A stretch of DNA of 64,000 nt from Rhizobium sp. RU33A (lineage in GTDB: Bacteria; Pseudomonadota; Alphaproteobacteria; Rhizobiales; Rhizobiaceae). A program made the translations under genes and the position numbers. The notes under the pieces are model-generated. The model was given only the letters and a program-made list of their open reading frames with translations. It was not told where the DNA came from and did not search any database. Below are positions 25,311 to 32,488 of the stretch, one piece after another (the stretch's first letter is position 1; each line of letters begins with the position of its first letter). The stretch covers positions 372,001 through 436,000 of the forward strand of contig NZ_FTMQ01000002.1 in NCBI RefSeq assembly GCF_900156055.1. The letters are read 5' to 3'.

Positions 25311-26432
25311 TCAGCCGTTCAGGCTCGCTGCCAGAAGAAGGGCGCCGAGCAGGATAACGAGCAGTGCCGCACCGACTTCGATCGAGCTCGCAACGACGCC
25401 CGCGCGGCGCGACCCGGGCCCTGAGAGTTTCAGCGCAATGCTTTTTGCGCCGACCGCAAGGCTGGCGAGAATCGAAACGGTGATCGCGGTGCCGAGGGCC
25501 ATGGCGAAGACGGACAGGACACCGCCGAGCAGCAAGCCGTTCAACAGCGAGAAGGTCATCACCAGAAGTGCGCCAGAGCATGGCCGCATTCCGACCGCGA
25601 TGACGGCGGACCAGGCGTCCCGCAGGCTGAAAGCGCTGCCGCCGACGAGGCTCGGATCGGGCAGGTGGGCGATGCCGCATTCGTGACAGACAGACCCTGG
25701 AGCCAGCGCATCGTGATCATGGGCGACCGCCAGGGCGCGGAAGCGTGAGCCGGTTGTCTCGCCAGTCGAGGTGGTCTCAGTCGGACCGGCAAACAGCGAG
25801 GCCGTGACGCTGCCGCCGGAGGACGTGTCGGCACCCTTGAACAGGCTGCCCGTCGTTGCTGCCGCCCCACTTGTCTGGGCAAAGGATGCCTTCAGCTTGC
25901 GCACCAGCAGCCACAGGCCGAAGGCGACGATCATCGCGTAGCTGGCAATCTCCAGCGTGCGCGTCGCATCCGTCATGCTGATCGCGGTGCCGCGCAGCAC
26001 GACATAGGCAATGCCGACGACCGCGATGGCGACGAGGCCTTGCAGGAACGCCGAGACGAAGGAAATCAGGATGCCGCGGCGCAACTCGATTTCATTGGCG
26101 AGCAGGTAGGACGAGATGACTGCCTTGCCATGGCCGGGGCCGGCGGCGTGGAAAATCCCGTACAAGAATGAGAGGCCGACCAGCGTTATGAGGCTTGCGG
26201 GATCCTCGCGCATGGCCTTCAGCGCTTCGGTGAGCGATCGGTAGAAGGTCTGCTGGTGATCGTTGATCCAGACCAGCAATTCGGCGAAGGGGCCGCCCGA
26301 GGGCTGGTAGCTGGGTTCGGCCGTGCCGATGCCAAGCGGGGAGGCGGCATGCGCGAGACTGGCGAGAAGCACAAGCACCAGTGTCGCGGCAATGAGACCC
26401 GAAATGCGCAAGCGGCCGGCCGTCGTCAGCAT
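25311..26432 (-). CDS. NicO-family nickel/cobalt (or zinc) exporter
   Basis: A 373-residue inner-membrane protein of the NicO/RcnA superfamily. After an N-terminal hydrophobic segment and a periplasmic stretch it has the family motif FHAAGPGHGKAVISSYL (about residues 94-110), a long hydrophilic loop with HDHD and CHECGIAH metal-binding residues (about 240-257), and the second motif AVGMRPCSGALLVMTFSL. The start codon overlaps the stop of the DUF1007 gene (ATGCTGA), so the two are made together. Metal preference (Ni, Co or Zn) is not decided by sequence. Confidence 0.88.
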   Translation of the reverse strand: MLTTAGRLRISGLIAATLVLVLLASLAHAASPLGIGTAEPSYQPSGGPFAELLVWINDHQQTFYRSLTEALKAMREDPASLITLVGLSFLYGIFHAAGPGHGKAVISSYLLANEIELRRGILISFVSAFLQGLVAIAVVGIAYVVLRGTAISMTDATRTLEIASYAMIVAFGLWLLVRKLKASFAQTSGAAATTGSLFKGADTSSGGSVTASLFAGPTETTSTGETTGSRFRALAVAHDHDALAPGSVCHECGIAHLPDPSLVGGSAFSLRDAWSAVIAVGMRPCSGALLVMTFSLLNGLLLGGVLSVFAMALGTAITVSILASLAVGAKSIALKLSGPGSRRAGVVASSIEVGAALLVILLGALLLAASLNG

Positions 26433-27070
26433 GCGACCTCCATGCGGGTGGCGAACAGCTTGCCCATGTCATTGCCGGTGGGATCGCTGAAAAAAGCCTC
26501 GGTGAGGTTGAGCTGGTTCTGGGCGATGACCTCGTCCGGATCGGGGCGGACGACCTTGTGGGTGCAGGCCGCGAAGGCCTTGCCCTCGACCACCATGTCT
26601 TCATCCTTGGCGAAGTCGATCGCGGTATAAAGCGTCGGGTCGTAGACGCCGAAATTCATCCGCCCGCCGATCGTGACGGGTGTCTTCGGCTTTGCGACGA
26701 AGAAGACGAGGAGCTGGTTGTCCTTAAAGTCGACGTTGAAGACCTCGGGCTTCGCGATTTCGGACGTGGCCCCGTCCTTGGTGATGAAGGAAAAATAGCT
26801 GTAATCGCCAAGCGAATCGCGGATCGTGTTGGCGATTTCGGTCAACTCGCTGTGGTCGAGCTTCAGGTCGCTGTTCTTGTCGAAGTCCATGAGAACGCTC
26901 GAGGAGAAGATGTCGTCGAAGCGCCAAACATTGCGCAGTTCCTTCAGCGTGCCGTCATCCGCCGCGACGATCTCGAGCCGGGCCTCGGCGAAGATATGCG
27001 GATGGGAAAGTGCCGGTGTGGCAAAGGCCGTGACCATTGCGGCCGCCCAGTAACCGAGCCTCTTCAGCAT
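26426..27070 (-). CDS. DUF1007 periplasmic protein partnered with NicO
   Basis: A 214-residue exported protein with a signal peptide (about residues 1-22, ending near PALS) followed at once by HPHIFAEARLEIV, where the exposed N-terminal His residues are a likely metal site. The family marker WRFDDIFSSSVLMDFDKN follows, resembling an acidic metal-binding loop. The frame is open to 27559, but MLKRLGYW gives the only sensible signal peptide. DUF1007 genes regularly accompany NicO exporters, as here (overlapping stop/start), and are thought to help metal transfer in the periplasm; the mechanism is not established. Confidence 0.88.
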   Translation of the reverse strand: MLKRLGYWAAAMVTAFATPALSHPHIFAEARLEIVAADDGTLKELRNVWRFDDIFSSSVLMDFDKNSDLKLDHSELTEIANTIRDSLGDYSYFSFITKDGATSEIAKPEVFNVDFKDNQLLVFFVAKPKTPVTIGGRMNFGVYDPTLYTAIDFAKDEDMVVEGKAFAACTHKVVRPDPDEVIAQNQLNLTEAFFSDPTGNDMGKLFATRMEVAC

Positions 27071-27159
27071 GCTCCCAAAACCCTTCCCGATTTCCCGCTT
27101 GAGGTCTCTCCCTGTCCGATGAATGGGACAAAAGTGGGACCCGATGCAGCGCTCACGGC

Positions 27160-28053
27160 TCAGGAATAGCGCTTGAACCATGCGTGAAGATAGTCGACGA
27201 AGGCGCGGACCTTGGCCGGCAGGTAACGGCGGTGCGGATAGACGGCGTAGATGCCGCGGTCCTTGGCGATGAAGTCGTCGAAGAGCGAGACCAGTTCGCC
27301 CGACGCCAGATAGGGGCGGGCAATGAAGTCCGGGATCATGGCAACGCCCATGCCGGTCCGCGCAGCACGCAGGGTCGCGAGCGGACTGTTGACCTCGATG
27401 GGGCCTGAGACGTTCACCGAGATCATGTCGCCATCCGCCTCGATGAAGCGCAGGCTGTTGTGCGAGCGTGAGTTGGTATCGATCAGGAAGGGGATGCGGG
27501 ACAGCTCGCTCGGATGCACCAGCGGGCCGTTGTCCGCGATGAAGGCGGGTGTCGCGCACGCATAGACGCGGAAGTCGGAGAGCTTGCGGGCGATCATGCC
27601 TGAATCGTCAAGCTTGGTGATTCGAATGCCGAGGTCGAAGCCTTCCTCGATCAGGTCGACGAATCGATCTTCCGCGACGATTTCGAGCGATAGCTGCGGG
27701 TTCTCCCTGGCGAAGTCGATCAGCGACTGCCCGACATCGGCATCGATGAAGGTGCGGGGAACGGTGACCTTGAGCTTGCCCTTCAGGTCGGCATTATTCT
27801 CGCGCACGAGATCTGCGAGGTTGTCGATCTCCTTCAGGATGTCGGCTGCGGTGCGAAAATAGGTGTGGCCGGCTTCTGTCAGCGAGAACTGCCGGGTGGT
27901 CCGGTTGAGCAAGAGGGCGCCGAGTTCATCCTCCAACTCCCTGACGTATTTGGACAAAAGCGCCTTTGAGCGGCCTGTCTTGCGGGCGGCCGCGGAAAAC
28001 CCCTCGGCTTCCACCACGTCGATGAAGGCTCTGATGCGCGTCAGCGTGTCCAT
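27160..28053 (-). CDS. LysR-family transcriptional regulator
   Basis: A 297-residue LysR regulator. The helix-turn-helix is at residues 3-60: RIRAFIDVVEAEGFSAAAR, then RSKALLSKYVRELEDELGALLLNRTTR. The effector domain follows from about 90 (LKGKLKVTVPRTFIDADVG). It belongs by eye to the large group whose N-terminus begins MD-x-L-x-R-IRAF. GGGACGAG precedes the ATG at 28053; the frame reaches back to 28113. It is divergent from the decarboxylase leader and followed by the DUF1007/NicO pair, but no target can be assigned. Confidence 0.92.
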   Translation of the reverse strand: MDTLTRIRAFIDVVEAEGFSAAARKTGRSKALLSKYVRELEDELGALLLNRTTRQFSLTEAGHTYFRTAADILKEIDNLADLVRENNADLKGKLKVTVPRTFIDADVGQSLIDFARENPQLSLEIVAEDRFVDLIEEGFDLGIRITKLDDSGMIARKLSDFRVYACATPAFIADNGPLVHPSELSRIPFLIDTNSRSHNSLRFIEADGDMISVNVSGPIEVNSPLATLRAARTGMGVAMIPDFIARPYLASGELVSLFDDFIAKDRGIYAVYPHRRYLPAKVRAFVDYLHAWFKRYS

Positions 28054-28194
28054 TCTCGTCCCATTCCCCTCGCGAAGTTGCCGGATTGTGAACAAAGCGC
28101 CCGCTTCGTTCAATAGCTGCCGCAGAAACCGCGAAAAAACTTCCGCACGACCTCAAAAATTCTCTTGATTATGACGAGGACATTTCTTATCTCC

Positions 28195-28631
28195 TGCTCA
28201 GCCCAAAGTCGCACGTGCCCGTGTGTGTCCGCCGACCCTCGAACTGGGATTTATCCCTAAGGTGAGGTTATCGGTAAGGTACCTGGAACTAACCCCTCCA
28301 GTCGCTATTCCGGCCAACCGGAAAATGCGAGGACATACGAAGCAACGACGGTGCGGGCCTTTCTAGTCTCTTCCGGCTTTCCATCAGCTGGAGTTACTTC
28401 AGAGGCACACCATCATTGCCGGAAGTGCGGTAGGGTCTCCCTCCAATCCATGGCAGACAAAGCGGATTAATGTGCTCGTTCCAGAGTGCGTCGATCCATC
28501 GTTTCGCGCGTCGAGCGTTCGTACGGTACCGGTGTCTCCACCGACTGGTTTCGAGCGATGTCTCGCCGTCCTTTGTCCACCCGAAGCTTGGCAGCTTCGG
28601 ACATCCTTGGAATTTTGGAAGGGTTAGACCG
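28195..28631 (+). ncRNA. speF-like structured leader RNA upstream of the decarboxylase
   Basis: A 578-base gap before the ornithine/lysine decarboxylase holds dense RNA structure: GGGAT/ATCCC (28246-28257), a pseudoknot of GGTTA (28266-28270) with TAACC (28290-28294) crossing CTGGA (28283-28287) with TCCAG (28297-28301), TTCCGG/CCGGAA (28308-28323), a long-range TTCCGGC/GCCGGAA helix (28371-28424), and CCGAAGCT/AGCTTCGG (28581-28600) near the start codon. Position, length and target gene match the speF motif described upstream of ornithine decarboxylase genes in alphaproteobacteria, a proposed polyamine-pathway regulator. Exact ends are estimates. Confidence 0.7.
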
Positions 28632-29765
28632 ATGACCACTGCTCGCATCCTCGACTTCATCAACACCCGCCGTCCTGAAGGTCCCTGCCTCGTGGTCGAC
28701 CTCGACGTCGTGCGCGACAATTTCGGTGCCTTCCGTCATGCCCTGCCGGACAGCGCCATCTACTACGCAGTCAAGGCGAACCCGGCGCCGGAGATCCTCC
28801 AGCTCCTGGCCTCGCTGGGCTCGAACTTCGACTGCGCTTCCGTTGCCGAGATCCAGATGGCGCTCGATGCCGGTGCAGATGCTTCGCGCATCTCGTTTGG
28901 CAACACCATCAAGAAGGAGCGCGACATTGCGCGTGCCTTCGCACTCGGCGTCAATCTCTATGCCGTCGACAGCCATGAGGAAGTCGAGAAGATCGCCCGT
29001 GCCGCTCCCGGCACCCGTGTGTTCTGCCGCGTCCTGACGGATGGTGAAGGCGCCGAATGGCCGCTTTCCCGCAAGTTCGGCTGCGTGCCGCAGATGGCCG
29101 TCGACGTTCTCGTCTATGCGCACCAGCTGGGCCTCGAAAGCTTCGGCGTCTCGTTCCATGTCGGTTCGCAGATGACCAAGGTCGATGCCTGGGACGGCGC
29201 CCTTGCCGATGCGAAGCGTGTGTTCAACTCGCTTGCCAAGCAGGGCATCGTCCTGAAGATGGTCAACATGGGTGGTGGTTTCCCGACCAAGTACCTGCGC
29301 GACATCCCGTCCGCAGAGGCCTATGGTCAGGCGATCAACGCGTCGTTGAAGAAGCACTTCGGCAACAACATCCCGCAGACCATCATCGAGCCGGGCCGCG
29401 GCATGGTCGGCAATGCCGGCGTGATCAAGGCGGAAGTCGTTCTGATCTCGAAGAAGTCTGATAATGACGAGCATCGCTGGGTGTTCCTCGACATCGGCAA
29501 GTTCGGCGGTCTCGCCGAAACCATGGACGAAGCGATCCGTTACCCGATCCGCACCGCCCATGACGCTGACGCGATGGAGCCCTGCGTTCTCGCCGGTCCG
29601 ACCTGCGATTCGGCTGACGTGATGTACGAGAAGAACATGTATCCGTTGCCGATCTCGCTTTCGATCGGCGACGAGGTTTTGATCGAGGGCACCGGCGCCT
29701 ACACCACCACCTATTCGGCGGTGGCGTTCAACGGCTTCGACCCGCTGAAGTCCTACGTCATCTGA
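28632..29765 (+). CDS. Ornithine/lysine decarboxylase, PLP alanine-racemase fold
   Basis: A 377-residue group IV decarboxylase that makes putrescine (or cadaverine) from ornithine (or lysine). The PLP lysine is in YYAVKANPAPEIL (about residue 50). Other marks: FDCASVAEI, SFHVGSQ, VNMGGGFPTKY, EPGRGMVGNAG and, near the C-terminus, CDSADVMY, supplying an active-site Cys and Asp from the second subunit. The frame continues upstream to an ATG at 28470, but MTTARILDF is the family start. Expression is probably controlled by the structured leader. A GNAT gene follows, an arrangement that I recall from other rhizobia. Confidence 0.94.
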   Translation: MTTARILDFINTRRPEGPCLVVDLDVVRDNFGAFRHALPDSAIYYAVKANPAPEILQLLASLGSNFDCASVAEIQMALDAGADASRISFGNTIKKERDIARAFALGVNLYAVDSHEEVEKIARAAPGTRVFCRVLTDGEGAEWPLSRKFGCVPQMAVDVLVYAHQLGLESFGVSFHVGSQMTKVDAWDGALADAKRVFNSLAKQGIVLKMVNMGGGFPTKYLRDIPSAEAYGQAINASLKKHFGNNIPQTIIEPGRGMVGNAGVIKAEVVLISKKSDNDEHRWVFLDIGKFGGLAETMDEAIRYPIRTAHDADAMEPCVLAGPTCDSADVMYEKNMYPLPISLSIGDEVLIEGTGAYTTTYSAVAFNGFDPLKSYVI

Positions 29766-29771
29766 CGTCTC

Positions 29772-29793
29772 CCGCGCCGGCCAACCGGCGCGG
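29772..29793 (+). terminator. Strong GC hairpin between decarboxylase and GNAT genes
   Basis: CCGCGCCGG and CCGGCGCGG form a perfect nine-base stem around CCAA. No T run follows, so it may be an mRNA-stabilising or partial terminator structure, not a full terminator. Confidence 0.4.
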
Positions 29794-29834
29794 ACCCCCA
29801 CAATTATCGTCATCGCTTGGGATGGGAGGCCAGA

Positions 29835-30431
29835 ATGGCCGCTGTTCTGGACAGCATGCGCGCGCTTTTCGCGCCGGCGCCTGCATTTGTCATCGATCAT
29901 GAAACGCCGGCCGACGTGGTCGCGCGCGAAGCGCTGCTTGACCGCACCATGGGCCGCGACCGCCGCAAAAAGTCGTCGGAGAAGATCCGCCGCGGTCGCA
30001 TTCCTGCCGAAGGGCTGGCATTCGTCGCCCGTGATGCCGCTGGCCACGTCATTGGAACTGTGCGTCTGTGGAGCATCGAGGCCGGCGTCAGCCGTGAAGG
30101 CAGGGCGATCGATGCCCTGCTACTCGGTCCGCTTGCCGTCGACTGCGCCCATGAAGGCAAGGGAATCGGGGCTGCACTGATGCGTGCCGTTCTTCTCGAA
30201 GCGCGCAAGCGCGGGCACGGCGCCGTTCTGCTCGTCGGCGATGCCGCGTACTATGAGCGTTTCGGCTTCTTTGCCGACAAGACGCAGCATCTGGTGATGC
30301 CGGGTCCGTTTGCGCGTGACCGCTTCCTGGCGCTGGAACTCGTGCATGGCTGGCTCGAAGGAGCCGCCGGCATGGTGGTCGCGTCCGGGCGCAAGCTGTC
30401 ACAGCCGATGGTCTCGCGCCGCGCAGCCTGA
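29835..30431 (+). CDS. GNAT-family N-acetyltransferase (YhbS-like)
   Basis: A 198-residue acetyltransferase. The acetyl-CoA motif is LLGPLAVDCAHEGKGIGAAL (about residues 95-114), followed by GHGAVLLVGDAAYYERFGF, a YhbS-type ending. GGGAGG lies six bases before the ATG; the TTG at 29817 is not needed. It is 69 bases after the decarboxylase gene, so polyamine or diamine acetylation is an appealing but untested role. Confidence 0.88.
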   Translation: MAAVLDSMRALFAPAPAFVIDHETPADVVAREALLDRTMGRDRRKKSSEKIRRGRIPAEGLAFVARDAAGHVIGTVRLWSIEAGVSREGRAIDALLLGPLAVDCAHEGKGIGAALMRAVLLEARKRGHGAVLLVGDAAYYERFGFFADKTQHLVMPGPFARDRFLALELVHGWLEGAAGMVVASGRKLSQPMVSRRAA

Positions 30432-30457
30432 TCGAAGGCTCCCGGATGCTTGCTGAA

Positions 30458-30495
30458 GGGCCCGGCCGCGATTCGTCGCGCCGGGCCCTTTCCTT
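30458..30495 (+). terminator. Strong terminator after the GNAT gene
   Basis: GGGCCCGGCCGCGA, a TTCG tetraloop, then TCGCGCCGGGCCC: a 13-base-pair stem with one bulged C, followed by TTTCCTTT. Confidence 0.75.
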
Positions 30496-30689
30496 TGTCC
30501 GCGCAGCAGGCCGGGCGCACACTGCTTTTTCAATCGTCAACTCTGGCTGTGTCATGCCGGACACTGCTCCGAAGACGATCGTTATTTTTCATGATCAAGT
30601 GCTAACCTATTGATCTACCTCAAGCGGCTTCTCTCTCCGGGGCTGCTAGCTGGCGCCGGCTCTAGGCCAGTATCTGTTTCAAGGAGAGA

Positions 30690-31391
30690 ATGATGAGCAC
30701 CGTCCGGACTGCCTCAACCCGCGCTCTTGCCGCGACCGCCACTCTGCTGCTGCTGACTAACGCAGCCTCGGCGGCCGACATGGCGCCGCTTATGGACCCT
30801 GCACCGGAAGCGGCGACCGAAACGTTGGCCGCGCCAAGCCCCTGGCAGGTCCGCGTGCGCGGTCTCGGAGTCATCACCAATGATTCGGGTTCGGTGAACG
30901 GCGTTGGCGGTTCGGATTTATCCTACGGTGACAGCGTGACCCCCGAACTCGACATCACCTATTATCTGACCGACAATTTTGCCGCCGAACTGATCCTCGG
31001 CACGACTTATTCGAACATCTATGCGGAGGGGAGCCTGGCTGCCGTGGGCAAGGTCGGCAAGACATGGCTTCTGCCGCCGACGCTGACGCTGCAGTACCAC
31101 TTTACCGATTTCGGCGCGTTCAAGCCTTATGTCGGCGCCGGCGTCAACTACACCATGTTCTACAGCCAGAAGGGCGACGCGGCGAGCAGCCTCGACGTCA
31201 AGAACACCTTCGGCACGGCGCTGCAGGTCGGTGCCGACTACATGATCAACGAGCACTGGGGCGTCAACTTCGACGTCAAGAAGCTGTTCCTAAAGGCCGA
31301 CTTCGACGCGACCATCGGCGGTACCAATTACAGCGGCAAGGCCAAGCTCGATCCGTGGCTGATCGGTGCGGGTATCACTTACAGGTTCTGA
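30690..31391 (+). CDS. OmpW-family outer membrane protein
   Basis: A 233-residue outer-membrane beta-barrel. It has a signal peptide ending near ASAAD (about residue 29), a short Pro/Ala-rich linker, then WQVRVRGLGVITNDSG, LDITYYLTDNFAAELILGT, LLPPTLTLQYHF and FKPYVGAGVNYTMFYS, the ordered strand motifs of OmpW, and the terminal Phe of YRF needed for barrel assembly. ATG codons at 30690 and 30693 share the site AAGGAGAGA. OmpW barrels form a small hydrophobic channel; the solute is unknown. Confidence 0.93.
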   Translation: MMSTVRTASTRALAATATLLLLTNAASAADMAPLMDPAPEAATETLAAPSPWQVRVRGLGVITNDSGSVNGVGGSDLSYGDSVTPELDITYYLTDNFAAELILGTTYSNIYAEGSLAAVGKVGKTWLLPPTLTLQYHFTDFGAFKPYVGAGVNYTMFYSQKGDAASSLDVKNTFGTALQVGADYMINEHWGVNFDVKKLFLKADFDATIGGTNYSGKAKLDPWLIGAGITYRF

Positions 31392-31790
31392 ACGGAAACC
31401 GCATCCGGTCCGGATGCGGGATTCTTGAAAAGGGGCGGGCCAGAGAGCTCGCCCTCAAAACCCCGAGACGATGTCGCCTGTCACTCGCAAATGCAGTTCA
31501 GTACTGGAGCCTTAGTGCCCGGGGCCGATCCGGTGGCGACTTCTACGACAGTCGGTGTGGCAAAACTCACGCACTCCTCACACAGTCCTGACAAGAACCG
31601 TCCTTTTTTCCGCCACGAGCGGGAACTATCTCCTCTCTCATCGCTTCTTGCTGCGGGGTCCGGCGCGAAAAATTTCGCACGGGCGGGAACAAATACGCCG
31701 GATAGGTTTAGGTGGTTATGTTGTATAATCATCACATACATTAACCAGAGATGGCGTTATAAGCGACCTTGTAACACAGGAGTTAAAAAC
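31392..31790 (+). promoter_or_regulatory. Non-coding region with promoter of the Omp25-like gene
   Basis: No credible gene lies in these 399 bases. GCATCCGG/CCGGATGC and GGGCGGGC/GCTCGCCC inverted repeats just after the OmpW stop may end its message. Near the right end TATAAT (31724-31729) is a perfect -10 hexamer in AT-rich sequence, about 65 bases before the start codon, with no good -35 match. AGGAGTTAAAAAC then gives a strong ribosome-binding site. Confidence 0.4.
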
Positions 31791-32414
31791 ATGATGAAGA
31801 GCATCCTTCTCGGATCTGCCGCCGCTCTGGCGATTTCGACCTCGGCTTTCGCGGCTGACGCCATCTACGAAGCTCCGGCTGAACCGCCGATGGCTGCCAT
31901 CGAAACCGCGCCCCAGTTCTCCTGGACCGGTGGCTATGCAGGTGTTCTGACCGGCTACGGTTGGGGCGACGCGGACGTTGCCGGTGCCGGCAACGCTGAC
32001 TTCGACGGTGCACGCTTCGGCGGCTTCGTTGGCTACAACTGGGATCTCGGCAACCAGCTCGTTGTCGGTCTTGAAGGCGACCTGAACTACGACTGGAACG
32101 AGGAAACTGTCGCTGGCGTCGGTGACTTCGAAACCGGTCTGAACTGGTCGACCCGTGCCCGTATCGGCTACGCTATGGATCGCGCGCTTCTGTTCGCGGC
32201 TGGTGGTTACACCGGCACCAACCTTGAAGGCCCCGGCGGCGACGACACGCTGCATGGCTGGACCGTCGGTGGTGGCGTTGACTACGCCCTGACTGACCGC
32301 ATGTTCACCCGCGTTGAATATCGTTACAACGATTTCGGCGATGGCAACGTTGGCGGCACCAACGTCGACTTCAACCAGCATACGGTCAATGTCGGCCTCG
32401 CGGTCAAGTTCTGA
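31791..32414 (+). CDS. Omp25/RopB-type outer membrane beta-barrel protein
   Basis: A 207-residue outer-membrane protein. It has a signal peptide ending at AFAAD (about residue 21), a short linker (EAPAEPPM), then WTGGYAGVLTGYGWGDADV, GGFVGYNWDLGNQLVVGLEG, STRARIGYAMDRALLFAAGG, GWTVGGGVDYALTDRMFTR and the final VNVGLAVKF ending in Phe. This eight-stranded pattern is shared by Omp25/Omp31 of Brucella and RopB of Rhizobium, abundant structural proteins of the outer membrane. The long open frame back to 31425 has no signal peptide and is ignored. A strong promoter, ribosome-binding site and terminator fit high expression. Confidence 0.93.
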   Translation: MMKSILLGSAAALAISTSAFAADAIYEAPAEPPMAAIETAPQFSWTGGYAGVLTGYGWGDADVAGAGNADFDGARFGGFVGYNWDLGNQLVVGLEGDLNYDWNEETVAGVGDFETGLNWSTRARIGYAMDRALLFAAGGYTGTNLEGPGGDDTLHGWTVGGGVDYALTDRMFTRVEYRYNDFGDGNVGGTNVDFNQHTVNVGLAVKF

Positions 32415-32433
32415 TCCGAGCAATTTGATATAG

Positions 32434-32470
32434 AAAGGCCCGGCTTCCGCGAGGAAGCCGGGCCTTTTTT
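32434..32470 (+). terminator. Strong bidirectional terminator after the Omp25-like gene
   Basis: AAAGGCCCGGCTTCC, loop GCGA, GGAAGCCGGGCCTTT and a run of Ts: a 15-base perfect stem. It also ends the convergent chemoreceptor message. Confidence 0.85.
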
Positions 32471-32488
32471 TGCGTTTTGAAGGTTTGA

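Noticed and set aside
28467..30047. A 526-codon antisense frame over the decarboxylase and its leader
   Set aside because: No domain and no start signal; the decarboxylase on the plus strand is certain.
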